Positions 30,531 to 41,877 of a DNA stretch of 64,000 nucleotides are shown piece by piece. The notes beneath the pieces are model-generated. The model worked only from the letters and a program-made list of their open reading frames with translations, did not search any database and was not told where the DNA came from. Source of the stretch: Dugong dugon (lineage: Eukaryota > Chordata > Mammalia > Sirenia > Dugongidae); NCBI GenBank assembly GCA_030035585.1, contig CM057461.1, positions 3,856,501 through 3,920,500 on the forward strand. The letters are read 5' to 3'. Position 1 is the stretch's first letter; each line of letters opens with the position of its first letter. The translations under genes were made by a program, and so were the position numbers.

Positions 30531-30904
30531 TTAAATTCCAAAGTGCATAATTTGCCTTGAAGTATTTGGCTATCAGTAACTCTGTGACACAGGTGTTAAA
30601 TCTAAAATTATAAGACTTGTAGCTGCTGCTTTCTAACCAGGCCGGTCTTCCTAGAAACTCTCTGCTGTGGGAGATGGGCTTCAGAATGTTCTAGAATGCG
30701 TGTAATGGCCTTCCTGGTACCGCTGGTGTTATCAGGCTCAGAGGAGTTGATTCTCCAGTCATTTGGGACACTTTTCTTGCTACTTGTCACATTTTGATCA
30801 CCAGAATGTGTTTCAAATGTGCCTCTTAATTGAAAGGTGAATAAGATACAACAGGTATCCCCTACCTTACTGAGAGCACAAACCCTCATTCCTTAGCTCA
30901 GAGT
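30531..30904. other. Unique DNA
   Basis: Nothing recognised. Confidence 0.4.
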
Positions 30905-31860
30905 GAAGGGTTTATGGAGCAGCTGCTATGTGCCCGGCACTGAGGATGCAGCACTGAGCGTGCTGGCCATGGCCCTGGCCTCATGGATCCCAGTGAGGAA
31001 GACAGAACTCAGGAACGTGCGAGAGAGACACAGAGGGCCGTGGCATGTGTGTGAGGCTTCTGCAAGGAAGCGTGGTTTCAGGAATCCTGAACCGGGGTAG
31101 ACTTGTCAAGGATACACATGCACCCAGCAGAGGGAACTGCATGTGTAAGGCTCTGAGCAAAAAAGCAACGGGACTTGGGAGGAGCTAAAAGAAATACAGC
31201 CTGTCTCAAGCGTAGAGTTAGTGAAAGAGAGCAAGGAGATCAACTTGGAAAAGGAGGCAATCACGTTGGATCTTACAAACAAACCAACCAACCCACTGCC
31301 GTCAAGCTGATGCTGACTCATAGCTACTCTATATAGGACAGAGTAGAACTGTCCCATAGGGTTTCCAGGTAATGGCTGGTGGATTCGAACTGCCAACCTT
31401 CTGGTTAGCAGCCAAGCTCTTAACCACTGCACCACCAGGGCTTCTTGGGCCTTACAGATGGTGCTAAAAATGCTGTAATTTCTCTTAAAGGAAATGTAAA
31501 ACCATTGAGAGCAGCCCGTCTGGGCCTGCTAACATCAGGGGTGCCAGGATGCCCATTACACACATTCTAGAACATTCCGGAGCCCATCCTCCATAGTGGA
31601 GAGTGTTTGTGAGGACGTACCCGGTTGGAGTGCAGGTAAGTCAGGAGTTTGTGGTCATGTTTGCGCATGAAAGGACCCCTCTGGAGGCAATGTTGAGAGT
31701 GGGTGGTAGCGGGACCGAGTTGGTTTGAGGAAACTCCTTAGATGTGGTCGGAGGCCAAGCATGAGGTGTGCAGGGGGAGCAGGCGGGGTGGTCAGACTCA
31801 TCAGTCAGGCTCAGGAGGCAGAATTGGCATGGACTAGCAGGTAGGGACACAGCCTCGAGG
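30905..31860 (-). mobile_element. L2-like ancient LINE remnants, split by a SINE
   Basis: 'gcagctgctatgtgcccggcactgaggatgcag', 'cagcagagggaactgcatgtgtaaggctctgagc' and 'atggactagcaggtaggg' follow the order of inverted L2-type repeats. Right boundary and continuity past 31535 are uncertain. Confidence 0.5.
31275..31441 (-). mobile_element. AfroSINE inserted in L2-like repeat
   Basis: Inverse short-type copy, ACTGTCCCATAGGGTTTCCA in the body, ending in the inverse head 'accactgcaccaccagggct'. L2-like sequence continues on both sides. Confidence 0.92.
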
Positions 31861-31954
31861 GCCCATCTCAGCCCATTTCCTCCCACTGCTGATCTTGAAG
31901 GTGGACAATCTCTATAGTGTCCCCTACCTGTGTGCCATTAACTCAGTTCCAAGT

Positions 31955-32095
31955 CTACACCAGTCCTTCAGGCCGTCTCCATGGGTCCTCACGACACCCC
32001 AACCCTGTCATTCTCATTTAACCATCACAGGCTCGACACAGTGCCTAAGTGACCTCACCAGTGAGGGCCAGGGGAACAGAGTGGCTTGATGCAGG
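31955..32095 (-). mobile_element. MIR fragment
   Basis: 'gggtcctcacgacaccccaaccctgtcattctcatttaacc' and 'cctaagtgacctcacc' are the inverse MIR core. Confidence 0.55.
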
Positions 32096-32109
32096 ACGAG
32101 CCACAGAAT

Positions 32110-32215
32110 TAGCACGCCCGGCACAAACTGAAAATGCAGGGATCCTGGTCCAGAAGGTGTTGGGAATGTCAAGAATGCAACAGCAAACCACTGAGCCTAG
32201 CACAGGGCCCTTTCA
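32110..32215 (+). mobile_element. Ancient DNA-transposon-like fragment
   Basis: 'gcacaaactgaaaatgcagggatcctgg', 'gaatgtcaagaatgcaacag' and 'agcacagggcccttt' match the element at 29245-29490 in the same order. Confidence 0.45.
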
Positions 32216-32975
32216 GTTGTGGAAACTGTCCAGTCAGCCGAGCTCCTGGCCCACACTAAGTGTGAACCAGAGGGTGGTTCCCTGACCACGTGGGCTGCTT
32301 TGATGAGAATTAACCGACACTTGACTGTTAGAAGGAAGAATGGTGAGGGTACGAGGTGGACACAGTGGTGGTTCTTGCACCGGTTTGGTTGGTTTTTATT
32401 TCCCAGCACGGTAACAGTTTGCAACAACCAGGCTAAGCTCTCTCCCACTTGAAATGCAAGCCTCAGCAATAAGGAAAAAGAGCTTCCACTCTATGCAAAC
32501 GCCTTCCTTTAACGCAAGGGGTGGCCTCTTCAGTGGCTTCAAGAGCCACTCTTCTCTCCTCTAGTTAAGCCACTTGGAGGAGCTGCAAGTGCAGATGAAG
32601 AAACTATAGAAATGCCCCCGGCTCTAAAAGCACAGGTTTACGTGTAAAGGCACACCTGGATGGGAAGGGTTTTTAATTTTCATCTTTAGAACGATCTCCA
32701 TTCATCGTGAGTTTCTCTAGGACTTTCATCTCAGGGAAGAAGACAGGCTCCAAGCTGTCGGGATGCGGAGAAATGTCAGGCTGAGATACCAGCTTTCACT
32801 GGCTGTCGTTTTTATTACAACTATTTTTTGTGGGCACTCTGGTTACAAAACTCCATAGCTTTTGGGTGGTCATCCTCAAGCCTTTTTGCCCATAGCTCTG
32901 TTTTGTTTATATTTGTTGTTTTGTTTTTATGTTTTAGTGTGTGATTTGACATAACACAAGGTCTTTCAGGCATGT
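32216..32975. other. Unique DNA
   Basis: Nothing recognised over about 760 bp apart from T-rich runs near 32900. Confidence 0.4.
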
Positions 32976-32985
32976 ATATGCTACA

Positions 32986-33521
32986 GATGTCACCTTGAGG
33001 ACTAAGGTGAGCCTGACCCAAGCCATGGTGTTTTCAGTCACCTCATATGCATGGCAAAGCTGGACAATGAATAAGGAAGACCAAAAAAGAATTTATGCCT
33101 TTGAATTATGGGGTTGATGAAGAATATTGAATGTACCATGGACTGCCAGCAGAACAACACCACAATTCATTGTGGTGAATTGACTACCTGATGGACAGCC
33201 AAAAGAACGAACGTATTGTCTTGGAAGGAGTACAACCAGAATGCTCCTTGGAAGCAAGGATGGCAAGAGTACGTATCACATACTTTGAACATGTTATCAG
33301 GAGGTATAAGTCCCTGGAAAAGGCCATCATGCTTGGTAAAGTAGAGGGTCAGGAAAAAAGAGGAAGACCCGCAATGAGATGGATTGACACAGTGACTGCA
33401 ACAATGGGCTCAGTCATAACAACAATTGTGAGGATGGTGCAGGACCAGGCAGCATTGTGTTCTGTTGTACACAGGGTCACTATGAGTTGGGACCAACTCG
33501 ATGGCACCTAACAACAACGAC
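32986..33521 (+). mobile_element. RTE (BovB-type) 3' portion with target duplication
   Basis: ATATGCTACA occurs at 32976-32985 and 33522-33531. The frame at 33191-33511 (106 codons) is the C-terminal tail, with GRPAMRWIDTVTATMGSVIT. About 45 bp of extra, partly duplicated sequence sits at 33150-33195 compared with other copies. Confidence 0.94.
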
Positions 33522-33531
33522 ATATGCTACA

Positions 33532-33735
33532 TAAGAAACCCCGGTATCACAATGGTTAAGTGCTCGGCTGCTAACTGAAAGATTAGCAGTTCAAACCCAC
33601 CAGCAGCTCCGTGGAAGAAAGACATGGAGATCTGCTCCTAGAAAGATTACAGCCTTGGAAACCCTATGGGGAAGTTGTACTCTGCTCCATGGGGTCACTA
33701 TGAGTTGGAATCAACTCCAGGATACACAACAGCAA
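33532..33735 (+). mobile_element. AfroSINE, long type
   Basis: Starts immediately after the RTE target duplication. CACAATGGTTAAGTGCTCGG head, GATCTGCTCCTAGAAAGATT body mark. Confidence 0.92.
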
Positions 33736-33754
33736 CAACATACACTACATATGA

Positions 33755-34106
33755 GGGGCAGTGGTGGTTCAGAGGTAGAATCCTTGCCTTTCATACGGGA
33801 GACCAGGGTTCTACTCCTGGCCAATGCACCTCATGCACAGCCACCACTTGTCCGTCAGTGAAGGCTTATGTGTTGCTAGGTTGCTGAACAGGTTTCATCA
33901 AAGCTCCCAGACTAAGACAGACTAGGAGGAAAGGCCTGGCGATCTACTTCTGAAAATCAGTCAACAAAAACCCTATGGATCCCAACGGTCTTATTCACAA
34001 GGAATTATGAAGATGGCGTGGGACCGGGCTGCATTTCATTCCCTTGTGTGTGGGGTCGCCATGAGAATTGGCCGAAACATCAGCAGCTAACACCAACAAC
34101 AATAAT
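33755..34106 (+). mobile_element. tRNA-Gly-headed SINE with RTE tail, complete
   Basis: Head GGTTCAGAGGTAGAATCCTT, body 'gaacaggtttcatcaaagctcccagactaagacagactagg', tail 'gatggcgtgggaccgggctgcatttc' to 'cagctaacaccaacaac'. Parallel to 16626-16967. Confidence 0.93.
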
Positions 34107-35858
34107 TCAAAAGCAGGTGCTCTTACTTCATGTACAGGACTGCCGTGTTCCAGCACATTCCCACCCTTACAAGCTCACACTCACAGACTCTAGCATTACC
34201 AGCTGCAACCCTGGAAATAACACGGGGCTTGAGCCTCCCATCCCGTATCAAGTATCCGTCGCACAGACACTTATCACCTCCAGAGACTCATTTCCATTCT
34301 GTGGGATGGTTCCCTCCTCCCAACTCCCCATCTTATTCTCTGCTGTTTAAACGTTCTCCTCCCCCTGCTCCCTGCCACCAACCCCCCGGCAAGAAATCAC
34401 CACCAATTCCAGGACTTCACCTTCAAAAGAATCTCATTTGGATTTACAAGAAGGTAACAGGAGTCTTTTGATCTCAACAAGGCACATCCAGTTTCATTAC
34501 GAGGATAATGAAGCCATTTTAGACTAATTATTTCTGACAACTTGCAAATGTTTGTAAACTTCCTCCAGAAGAACTGGGTCTTCTTCCGACAGAGACGGAG
34601 GTTTTGTTTGTGTAACCTGGCTGACATCTCTTCCCTGGGGAGGATCCTGAAGCTTTGATCTTCTGAGACGCCCAGGTACCTGCAACGATGCAGAATTAAT
34701 CAAGTCACTTTCTGGGCCTTTGTGAATCAAATTTAACCAAACAGGTGGAAAGCCTCGGTGGCGGGCATGTTCCCCGTCTGTTACATCTTTTGTCCTGTGG
34801 TCATGGTGGTCACCGTCATGGTCTGTGGTTTTCCTCACCTACAACGAACGCTTTTTGTTCATTTCAGTGTGTCTGAGCCAATAACTATAGAACTGATAAT
34901 AAATAAGCCTGGAAATTTAAAAAGATCCTAGATTCTTAACACACATCACCATTCAGGAAAATTACCCTGCGTTATTGCTGTTTGCAAGGTGCCCAGAACG
35001 ATCCCCGGGGCTTGAGGAAGACTGCGTATCCCTGAATTTATAAACTCAAAGCCACAGAATTCCAGTGAGGCAGCGAGACACCAGGGCTCAGTACAACAGA
35101 AAGATAGACTCAGGGCTGTCCCTCGGCAGCCTGACTCACACTGTAATACCCTTTTGATTATTTACCGTTGTTAATTCAAGAATATGCACAGCAGGCGGTG
35201 GCAATACTGCAAAGTCAGCCAGCCCTAATCCCTCGCTAATCCCCGTCCACTAACTGCATCCCTCCTTCATTAAATGGTAAAAAGAAAAAGGCATTCCAAG
35301 CCTTTGTTGAAAACAAATTGCCAACATGGAGAAAAGACCTTTTCCCTCCCCCGAGACAGATGCATTAACTCTTATAATCAGGCCAAATAAAAGAGATTGT
35401 TCTCTCTGCTTCCCTCACAAATACCCTTTCTTTCCTGGCGCCAACAAAGTTCTCATTATTTTCAACATAAATCAGTTTTGTGAATTTTGAAGGCAAGATT
35501 CCTTTTCGCCCCTTCTGACTGGGAGAAGAAATTCTTACCACTCACCGTTCAGAGCAGGCCCAAAGGCTGTGGGCCACTCGGACATACCGGTTTCTTTCTA
35601 AAAAGGGAACAAAGAAAAACCTCAAGGTTTTAATTTTTTAAATGTGAACCAGAGAACATGGACGCAATGGGAGTTTCTGCCATCACCTAATGGGGTCACT
35701 TTCGCCCTGGGCAGCGAGGGAGGTGTCTCTCGTGGGTGGATTTACAAGGCACAGCAGCCCCCCAAGCTGGCTCGTGGGGAGCTCACTCTGAAGAATCTCA
35801 TGGGATCTGCCGTGTTTCCGTCAGGACAGACAGAAAGCAGGTATCCTCTGGGGACTAA
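34107..35858. other. Repeat-free block, about 1.75 kb
   Basis: No transposon recognised; the longest clean stretch after 16968-19021. It contains a minus-strand coding-like frame (34524-34838) and a TEAD/SOX-like motif cluster (35140-35480), both discussed as findings. Confidence 0.5.
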
Positions 35859-36058
35859 GAGCCCTGGTGGTGCAGTGGTTAAGCGCTCAGCTGGTAACCA
35901 AAAGGCTGGCGTTTAGAACGCACCGGCTGTGCAGGAGGAAGATGTGGCAGTCTGTTTCCGTAAAGATTACAGGCTTGGATACCCTATGGGGCAGCTCTAC
36001 TCCGTCACATGGTGTCTCTTTGAGTTGGAATCGACCTGACAGCAGTGAGTTTGGGTTC
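35859..36058 (+). mobile_element. AfroSINE, long type
   Basis: AAGAGCCCTGGTGGTGCAGT head, 'ggaggaagatgtggcagtctgtttccgtaaagattacagg' body, tail 'gacctgacagcagtgagtttggg'. Confidence 0.92.
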
Positions 36059-36289
36059 TGAGGGACTGGAGCCTGGGGCTCCACGCCAGGCCGGGACTCT
36101 ACTCAAAGTAGCAAGCCACAGCTCCCCAAGCCTCCACCCCACCCCAAGTAATCCTGAGGCTCACAAAAGCTGCGGTCAGTTCTTCTCTGCGTTGGTCGAG
36201 AACCACCCCGAAGGTTCCCCACATCTGCATACCACCGCACTACCACCGAGTTAATCTTTTTCTGTAAATCTGTAATTAAGAAAAACCAT
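36059..36289. other. Unique DNA
   Basis: No confident match; 'tggtcgagaaccacc' could be a MER5-like end but is too short to call. Confidence 0.3.
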
Positions 36290-36850
36290 TTTAAGAAAAA
36301 AACCCCATTAACCCTTTCGGGAGGACAACTTGGCCACGTCCATCAAAATCACAAATGCGCGTCCTCTGTGACCCAGCAATGCCACTGCCCAGATACGTTC
36401 ACATGTGTGGGAATGGACAGAAGTACAAGGTTATTCCCAGCTGCTCAGTGGACAATGTCAAAGGGTTGGGAGCAACATACATGTCCGCTGGTAAGGAACT
36501 GAATGAACAACGACACATCCGTAAAGTGAACCCTGTTGTGCAGAGATGTAAATACACAGACAGGGAGAGACGGCCAGAGTATATTGCTAAGCAAGATGCA
36601 GAACAACAGAAAATACTCGTTGCCATTTGTGTAGGAAACGATGTTGGTAGAGAATGTAAATCAGGTTGCATGTGCGTAAAATTTTTGGAAGGATACACAA
36701 GAAATAGGAGCGGTTGCGTACGCCGGGATGGTACCAGTGGCAGGAGACAGGGGTGGGAGGCAGAATTTTCACTTAGCACATTTTTCTATCTACTTTTGAA
36801 CAGGTCTGTCTTATCTAGCCAAAAAAATATGAATAAATTAGGTATTAAAA
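36290..36850 (+). mobile_element. Old L1 (L1M-type) ORF2 end and 3' region
   Basis: 'tgacccagcaatgccactgccc' and 'tgcagaacaacagaaaatactcg' match the old L1 block found inverted at 4510-4860. A 167-codon open frame (36355-36858) crosses it but is L1-derived by position. Confidence 0.72.
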
Positions 36851-36929
36851 GGAAGTAAGTTGCAGATTCCAAAGAACATTGAATCTATCACTGCTGTAAA
36901 TAGAAACTAGTACTATTTCTATAAGGAGA

Positions 36930-37690
36930 CCAAAATCTGAAACTACCCTATGACCCAGCATTTCCACTCAACAGACTCAAACGTAGGGACTCAGACACAC
37001 GTTCATGAATGTTCATATCAGCCCTATTCACAGAGGCCAAAAGGTGGAAACAACCCAAATGTCCGCCAACAGATAAATGGATAAGCAAAATGCGGTCCAT
37101 ACGTACAATGGAATATTACTCAGCCATAAAAAGGAATGGAGTACCGACACACACTACAATGTCGATGAACCTTGAAGACATCATACTCGATGAAAGGCAT
37201 CAGACACAAAAGGTCACATGTATGATTCCCACTGATGGGAAATGTCCAAACCAAAAAACCGAACCTACTGCCATTGAGTTGATTCCGACTCATAACAACC
37301 CCATTGGGTTTCCAAGATTGTAAATCTCTATGGAAGCAGGCTGCCACATCTTTCTTCCGAGGAGCCACAGGAGATTTTAAATCGCCAAACTTTCGGTTAG
37401 CAGTCAAGCGCTTTAACCACTGGGGCATCAGAGCTCCCTTGGAAATACCCAGGATAGGTAAGTCCCTAGAGACAGAATACAGATTGGTGGTTTCCAGGGG
37501 CTGGGACAAGGGGGGAGGGTGGAGTGACTGTGTGATGGGCACGGGGTCTCCTTTCAGGGTAATGAGAATGTTCTGAAACTAGAAGGAGGTGGTGGCTGCA
37601 TAATATTGTGAATGTGCCTCTGAATGTTTATTTTAAAATGGTGAATTTTTTGTCATGTGAATCTTACCTCAATAAAAAACATAAATAAAT
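36930..37690 (+). mobile_element. Old L1 ORF2 3' end and 3' UTR, split by a SINE
   Basis: Residues such as TMEYYSAIKRNGVPTHTTMS mark the ORF2 C-terminus. The 3' UTR resumes at 37440 with 'ttggtggtttccaggggctggg' and ends 'cttacctcaataaaaaa'. Confidence 0.87.
37240..37439 (-). mobile_element. AfroSINE inserted in old L1
   Basis: Inverse long-type copy. GGAAATGTCCA before and GGAAATACCCA after are a probable target duplication. Confidence 0.9.
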
Positions 37691-38919
37691 TTTAAAAACA
37701 AATCCATGAAACACAAGCAAACAGTGTCATTAATCCCCAGCTGGGCCCAGCCACCTGCAGAAGCTGCAGCCCTGTGCCCATCCTGTCTGGGTTAGGAGGC
37801 CATGGTGTGTGTGAGAGAGGTGCCTAGACATCCCACCACCCACAGAGGTCATCAGAAAGTCAGAACAGAAGCGCCAAGGGTGGCTTCTCACTGCGTGACT
37901 CAGTGGCATGCTATGCCATCAGCAAGCCCCACGGTGATCCTGTGAACCCCACATTCAGGAAACCCAGCCGTCAGCACCTGCTAGTTCTAATAGCTAGTTG
38001 CCCTAATAGCTGCAGCCTCAACTTGTTCTTGCTTCGCTCATCTCTGACGAGCGCTGTAGTCGTCGGATGCCGCTCATGAGCCAGGTAACCAGCAGCCCAG
38101 CAAACATATCGCAATCTATTAACTGAGTCACGGTCCCGTCTTCCCTCTGCTTCCTTTCCAAGGTGAGCAGAGTCATGTCAGCACCTGCTTGTGATGATAT
38201 CTCCAAGCTGTGACAGGTAAATGATGTTTTATTTTATTTTTTTAGCAGAAGTTACTAGTCCATGTAATCAGATGCATCAATCTGATTTCCACAGGCAGCT
38301 GCTCTCCTCACCCACCAGTCCAGCCCTCAAGTCCTGGGTGAAGTAAAACCAGCAAGGAGTGCAGCAAGGCAGGGGTCAGTGCCCTGGGCTGCCTGAGACC
38401 AGAGACTGGACTTCAGTTGCAGGTCCCCTGGGAAGTCCATGGAGAGCCCTGATTGAGGAGCAATGCAGGGACACTGACCCCCGAGTCGCTCTCCACAGGT
38501 GTCAGCCTCAGACATTTGATGAGCGACCCCTTTGTCGTTCACCTCTAGGACTCCTGACAAGCAGCTCGGTGAGCAGGAGTTTGGAGATGCACATCCTACA
38601 AACCGAATATAAAGCAGAAGAGCCCCAGGGAACCAGAAAGTACCAAGGAGATGACAGAGAGGGAGGAATTCAGAAAAGTCACCCCACAAAGGCATGTAGG
38701 AACCCCTGGGCTGATCCTCCAGCTGAGTATGTGAGGACCAGACCTCAGTCCACACACCAAAGAATTTGAGAACAGAATTAATGGTAGCCCACTGGCCGGC
38801 CCCAGGGTGGCCATGGGGTGCCACAGGTGGGACAGATCTGAGTAACACCGGGGAAGCTTTGAAACCTGAAATGAGATTAGAACCACAACCCACAGAAGGC
38901 AGGCTCCAACTTGTTGCCT
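37691..38919. other. Unrecognised DNA, possibly L1 5' region at its right end
   Basis: No family recognised over 1.2 kb. Opposed frames of 188 (minus, 38327-38893) and 136 codons (plus) coincide at 38350-38890, which argues against coding. Lying directly upstream of L1 ORF1-like sequence, the right part could be an L1 5' UTR. Confidence 0.35.
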
Positions 38920-39410
38920 AGACTTAACTAGTTCGATTGTCTGCTAAAAGAAAAATATGAACATTCTCTATAGGATGAAAGCAAGACCTAGAGTCTCATA
39001 ACATGATCATCAGAAAGTGCAGGATACAATCCAGAATTCTTCACCCTGCAAAGAAGCAGGGAAATATCAACTCACATGGGAAAAATCCATCAACAGATAC
39101 CAATACTGAGAAGACACAGATGATGGAATTACCTGATCTGGAAAGACTTTAAAGCAGTAGTTATCTAAAAACACTCCAAAAAAAAAAAGTCACAAACATT
39201 TTTTAAAGTGAGAAAAATAGACGGACTTACAAAATAAATAGAACATGTAAAGAGCCAAATGGAGATTTTTAGAACTTTAGATTTTAGGGAAAAAATATAA
39301 TAACCAGAATAAAAAAACTCACTGGATGGGATCAATAGCAGAAGAGAGATGATAGAAGAAAAAGTCAGTGAATGTGAAGGTCGATCAATGGAAATCATCC
39401 AGTCTGAACA

Positions 39411-39429
39411 AGAGAGAGAGAGAGAGAGA
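39411..39429. repeat. Short (AG)n microsatellite
   Basis: Nine or so AG units within the L1 ORF1 remnant. Confidence 0.9.
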
Positions 39430-39619
39430 AGTTTAAAAAGGTTGAACAGAGCCACGGGGACTTGTGGGATAATAGCCAAAGATCTAAAAGTCATGCCTTC
39501 GATGTTCCAGGAGGAAATGAGAAAGAATGCAGTGCTGAAAAAATATTTGAAGAATTAATGGCTGAAAACTTGTCAAATTTGGTGAAAGATGTAAACCAAC
39601 AGAGTTGAGGAAAGCTCAA

Positions 39620-39667
39620 ACCCAAAGACACCCATTGCTGTTGAGTCGATTCTGACTCATTGAGCAC
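39620..39667 (-). mobile_element. AfroSINE tail fragment in L1
   Basis: CACCCATTGCTGTTGAGTCG plus 'attctgactcatt' is the inverse AfroSINE 3' part. L1 continues on both sides. Confidence 0.7.
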
Positions 39668-40043
39668 ACTCCAAATAGGACACACCCAAAGAAATCCACA
39701 CCAGACACATTATTCATATAATCAAGCAACTGACAACTAAAGTCAAAGAAAAGAACTTCAAAGCATCCAGAGAAAAACAAGCTATGACCTATAGGGAGGA
39801 GTCCTGGTGGCACCAAAAGGTGGTTGACAGTTCAAATCCACCAGGCACTCCCTGGAAAACTTATGAGGCAGTCCTACTGTGTCCTATAGGGTTGGCAGTT
39901 CAAACTCACCCAGTGGCTCCTTGGGAGAGAGATCTGGCAATCTGCTCCTGTCAAGATTTCAGCCTATCAAACCTTCTCAGGCAGTTCTACTCTGTCACAT
40001 GGGGTTGATAGCCAACGCAGCCAGGAGCTGCTTAGCCATCATC

Positions 40044-40063
40044 CAAAAAAAAAAAAAAAAAAA
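40044..40063. repeat. Poly-A tract
   Basis: About 20 consecutive A after 'cttagccatcatcc'. It may be the tail of a small retroposed piece between the SINE and the LTR. Confidence 0.85.
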
Positions 40064-40076
40064 CCTTAAGTGACAG

Positions 40077-40425
40077 TGTTGGGTATGGCTCAGTTAGCAG
40101 CTGTTCAGACCAAGGAGCCTGCTCCCTTCTGTCCATTGTCTTCAAAGTGCTATGTGTGGCTCAAGCCAATCAAACCCAATTTTCAATTTGTCTTACTGAG
40201 CCTGCACACCATGATAACCTATGTAATCCATGATGTTTGTATGTACTTCCTTGTGAAGAATGGTGTCAAAGATTCTGCCTCCCTTTGTTCAGGGAGCTTG
40301 ATTTGAGGTATACACCTCCTTGCTCCTTGCCTGCACGCTTGCAGTAAATGCTCTTCCTCCCTCCTCACCTCAGTGTGTCTTTATTGACCGGAAGCTATAC
40401 TGAGCAGGACGTGCTTTGGGTAACA
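40077..40425 (+). mobile_element. Solo LTR, class I ERV-like
   Basis: Runs from TGTTGGGTATGGCTCAGTTA to 'gtgctttgggtaaca'. Features of a gammaretrovirus-type LTR: the 'ctcaagccaatcaaaccc' region, then a promoter-distal part with AGTAAATGCTCTTCC (AGTAAA as polyadenylation signal) and 'gtgtctttattgaccgg'. No coding remnants flank it, so only a solo LTR is present. No clean target duplication is visible. Confidence 0.6.
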
Positions 40426-40472
40426 GGCCATGGCTATGAGTCAGCATCAGCTCCATAGCACTCAACAACAAG

Positions 40473-41394
40473 ATAAGTTCTCTGAATGCTGAACACATCA
40501 CTGGCTCCACAATGGGTCACAAAAATTCTTTAATAAATGCATTCTACTGCAAGGCCCCCTGCTGGGTAATGGACAGGCACTAATAAACAGAGCAGGCCCG
40601 GTCTCTGAAGGCACTAAGATCTCTCTGCAACCCGTGCTCTCTGTGACTCCCACCCTGGGATGAAAGCAACATGTTCCATGAGTCAGGACTCCTGGGGCTT
40701 GGAGGGGTTTTGCTTCTCAGCTTCCCCTAGTATCTCCCCCTAACAGTAACCTGGGGGAGCCCTAAAGGTCACACATGGTACAGAAGGCCTTGGGGCTCTT
40801 CATATGCTTTCAATCATTTTCATTTGTTTTGCAAACTGCATTTTATTTTGCAGGCTGTTGGTCAGAGAGCTTCCCTGTCTCACACACTGACTGATTGATG
40901 AGCAGAAATATATAGACACCACATGCGCATGCATGCACACACACACACACACACCATGCTTTCATAATAAGCCAATATCACTGGCATGCCCAGTCTGGTC
41001 TGGGGTGCCCCGGGACTGAAGGGTTACCCTCACAGCCAGAGCCCCTGCTCCACTCCCCTAGTGAATGTCCTCCTCGCTGAGCTAGCAGCAACAATAAATG
41101 ATCTGATTTGCGATCTGTCCCTTTGCTCCTGACATAGTAAATGCAGCTATGTATGTGATACAAAGTGCTGGGCTGCTCCCAGCCTCCCAAGCGAGCAGCT
41201 ACCCAGGGCTGTAATTTCACTTTATCTCTCTCCCATTAAAAGGCGATTGAAAATGAACCGAGGAGAACAAGGGCCACTTGCAACTCCAGGAGCCCCAGAA
41301 CATGCAGAGCTGAAGGGTGGTGGGTGGACCAGAGGCATCTGGAATGGGAGAAAGGACACTGTTCGCAGGAAAGCAAACTCTCAACCGTAACAGT
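40473..41394. other. Unique DNA with a CA microsatellite
   Basis: No gene recognised. A weak L2-like piece near 40550-40625 ('ggcactaataaacagagcaggcccgg') is possible. Confidence 0.4.
40934..40953. repeat. (CA)n microsatellite
   Basis: About 9-10 CA units, preceded by an alternating 'gcgcatgcatg'. Confidence 0.9.
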
Positions 41395-41590
41395 GATGAG
41401 AGCAGCAGCAGCAATAACAGTGGCCTGCTGGCACCAGGCTGTGCACTGAGGGCCATATGCTTGAATTTATAGGTCCCATGAGGCCAACTTGCAGTAAAAG
41501 AATCTCAGCAAGGCCCAGGGAGGTCTCAGCTTATGAGTCAGGGAGCCTGGATTTGAACTTGGCTCTGCCTGGCTCCAACATCTGTATGCA
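41395..41590 (-). mobile_element. MIR
   Basis: Inverse MIR, with 'caataacagtggcctgctggcaccaggctgtgcactgagg' and 'gcctggatttgaacttggctctgcctggctcc', the inverse head. Confidence 0.75.
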
Positions 41591-41877
41591 TAACTGGTAT
41601 GTATTCTCACTTCTAGAATTTGGAAGTGGTCAGCAGAGCCCCACTTCTGGATTTCGTTTTGGAAATGGAGTCATAAGGTCCATCTGAAGTCATGTTTCAT
41701 TAACCCACACTCGGTAGCCAGTCAACCGCAGGGCCCAGATCCAGACCCTACCTCCGGGCCCTTGTGGTTCCTCCACCTTGTGCTAGCTGGGATGCCAGGC
41801 TCTTAGGCTCAGGTTCTGCTGATGAGTCCCCAAAGAGCTCACCCCCCAGAGTGACCCAAAGCAGACCAGGACAAACA
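41591..41877. other. Unique DNA
   Basis: Nothing recognised. Confidence 0.35.

Larger units (their letters stand above)
38920..39795 (+). mobile_element. Old L1 ORF1 region
   Basis: 'ctcactggatgggatcaatagcag', 'agtgaatgtgaaggtcgatcaatggaaatcatccag', 'atatttgaagaattaatggctgaaaacttgtcaaatttgg' and 'aaagaaatccacaccagacac' are the L1 ORF1 coding blocks in order. Heavily mutated. Confidence 0.82.
39796..40472 (+). mobile_element. Composite AfroSINE split by an LTR-containing insert
   Basis: 39796-39893 is a short-type SINE with a head deletion. At 'tatagggttggcagttcaaactcacc' it switches to the B box and body of a second copy, ending near 40013. The matching SINE tail (GGCTATGAGTCAGCATCAGC) resumes at 40431. 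The intervening 0.4 kb has a poly-A run and an ERV LTR. Confidence 0.75.

Noticed and set aside
36355..36858. 167-codon plus-strand frame
   Set aside because: Lies wholly within old L1 3' sequence.
38327..38893. 188-codon minus-strand frame
   Set aside because: Opposed by a 136-codon plus frame over the same bases and next to L1 ORF1 remnants; probably L1 5' region or chance.
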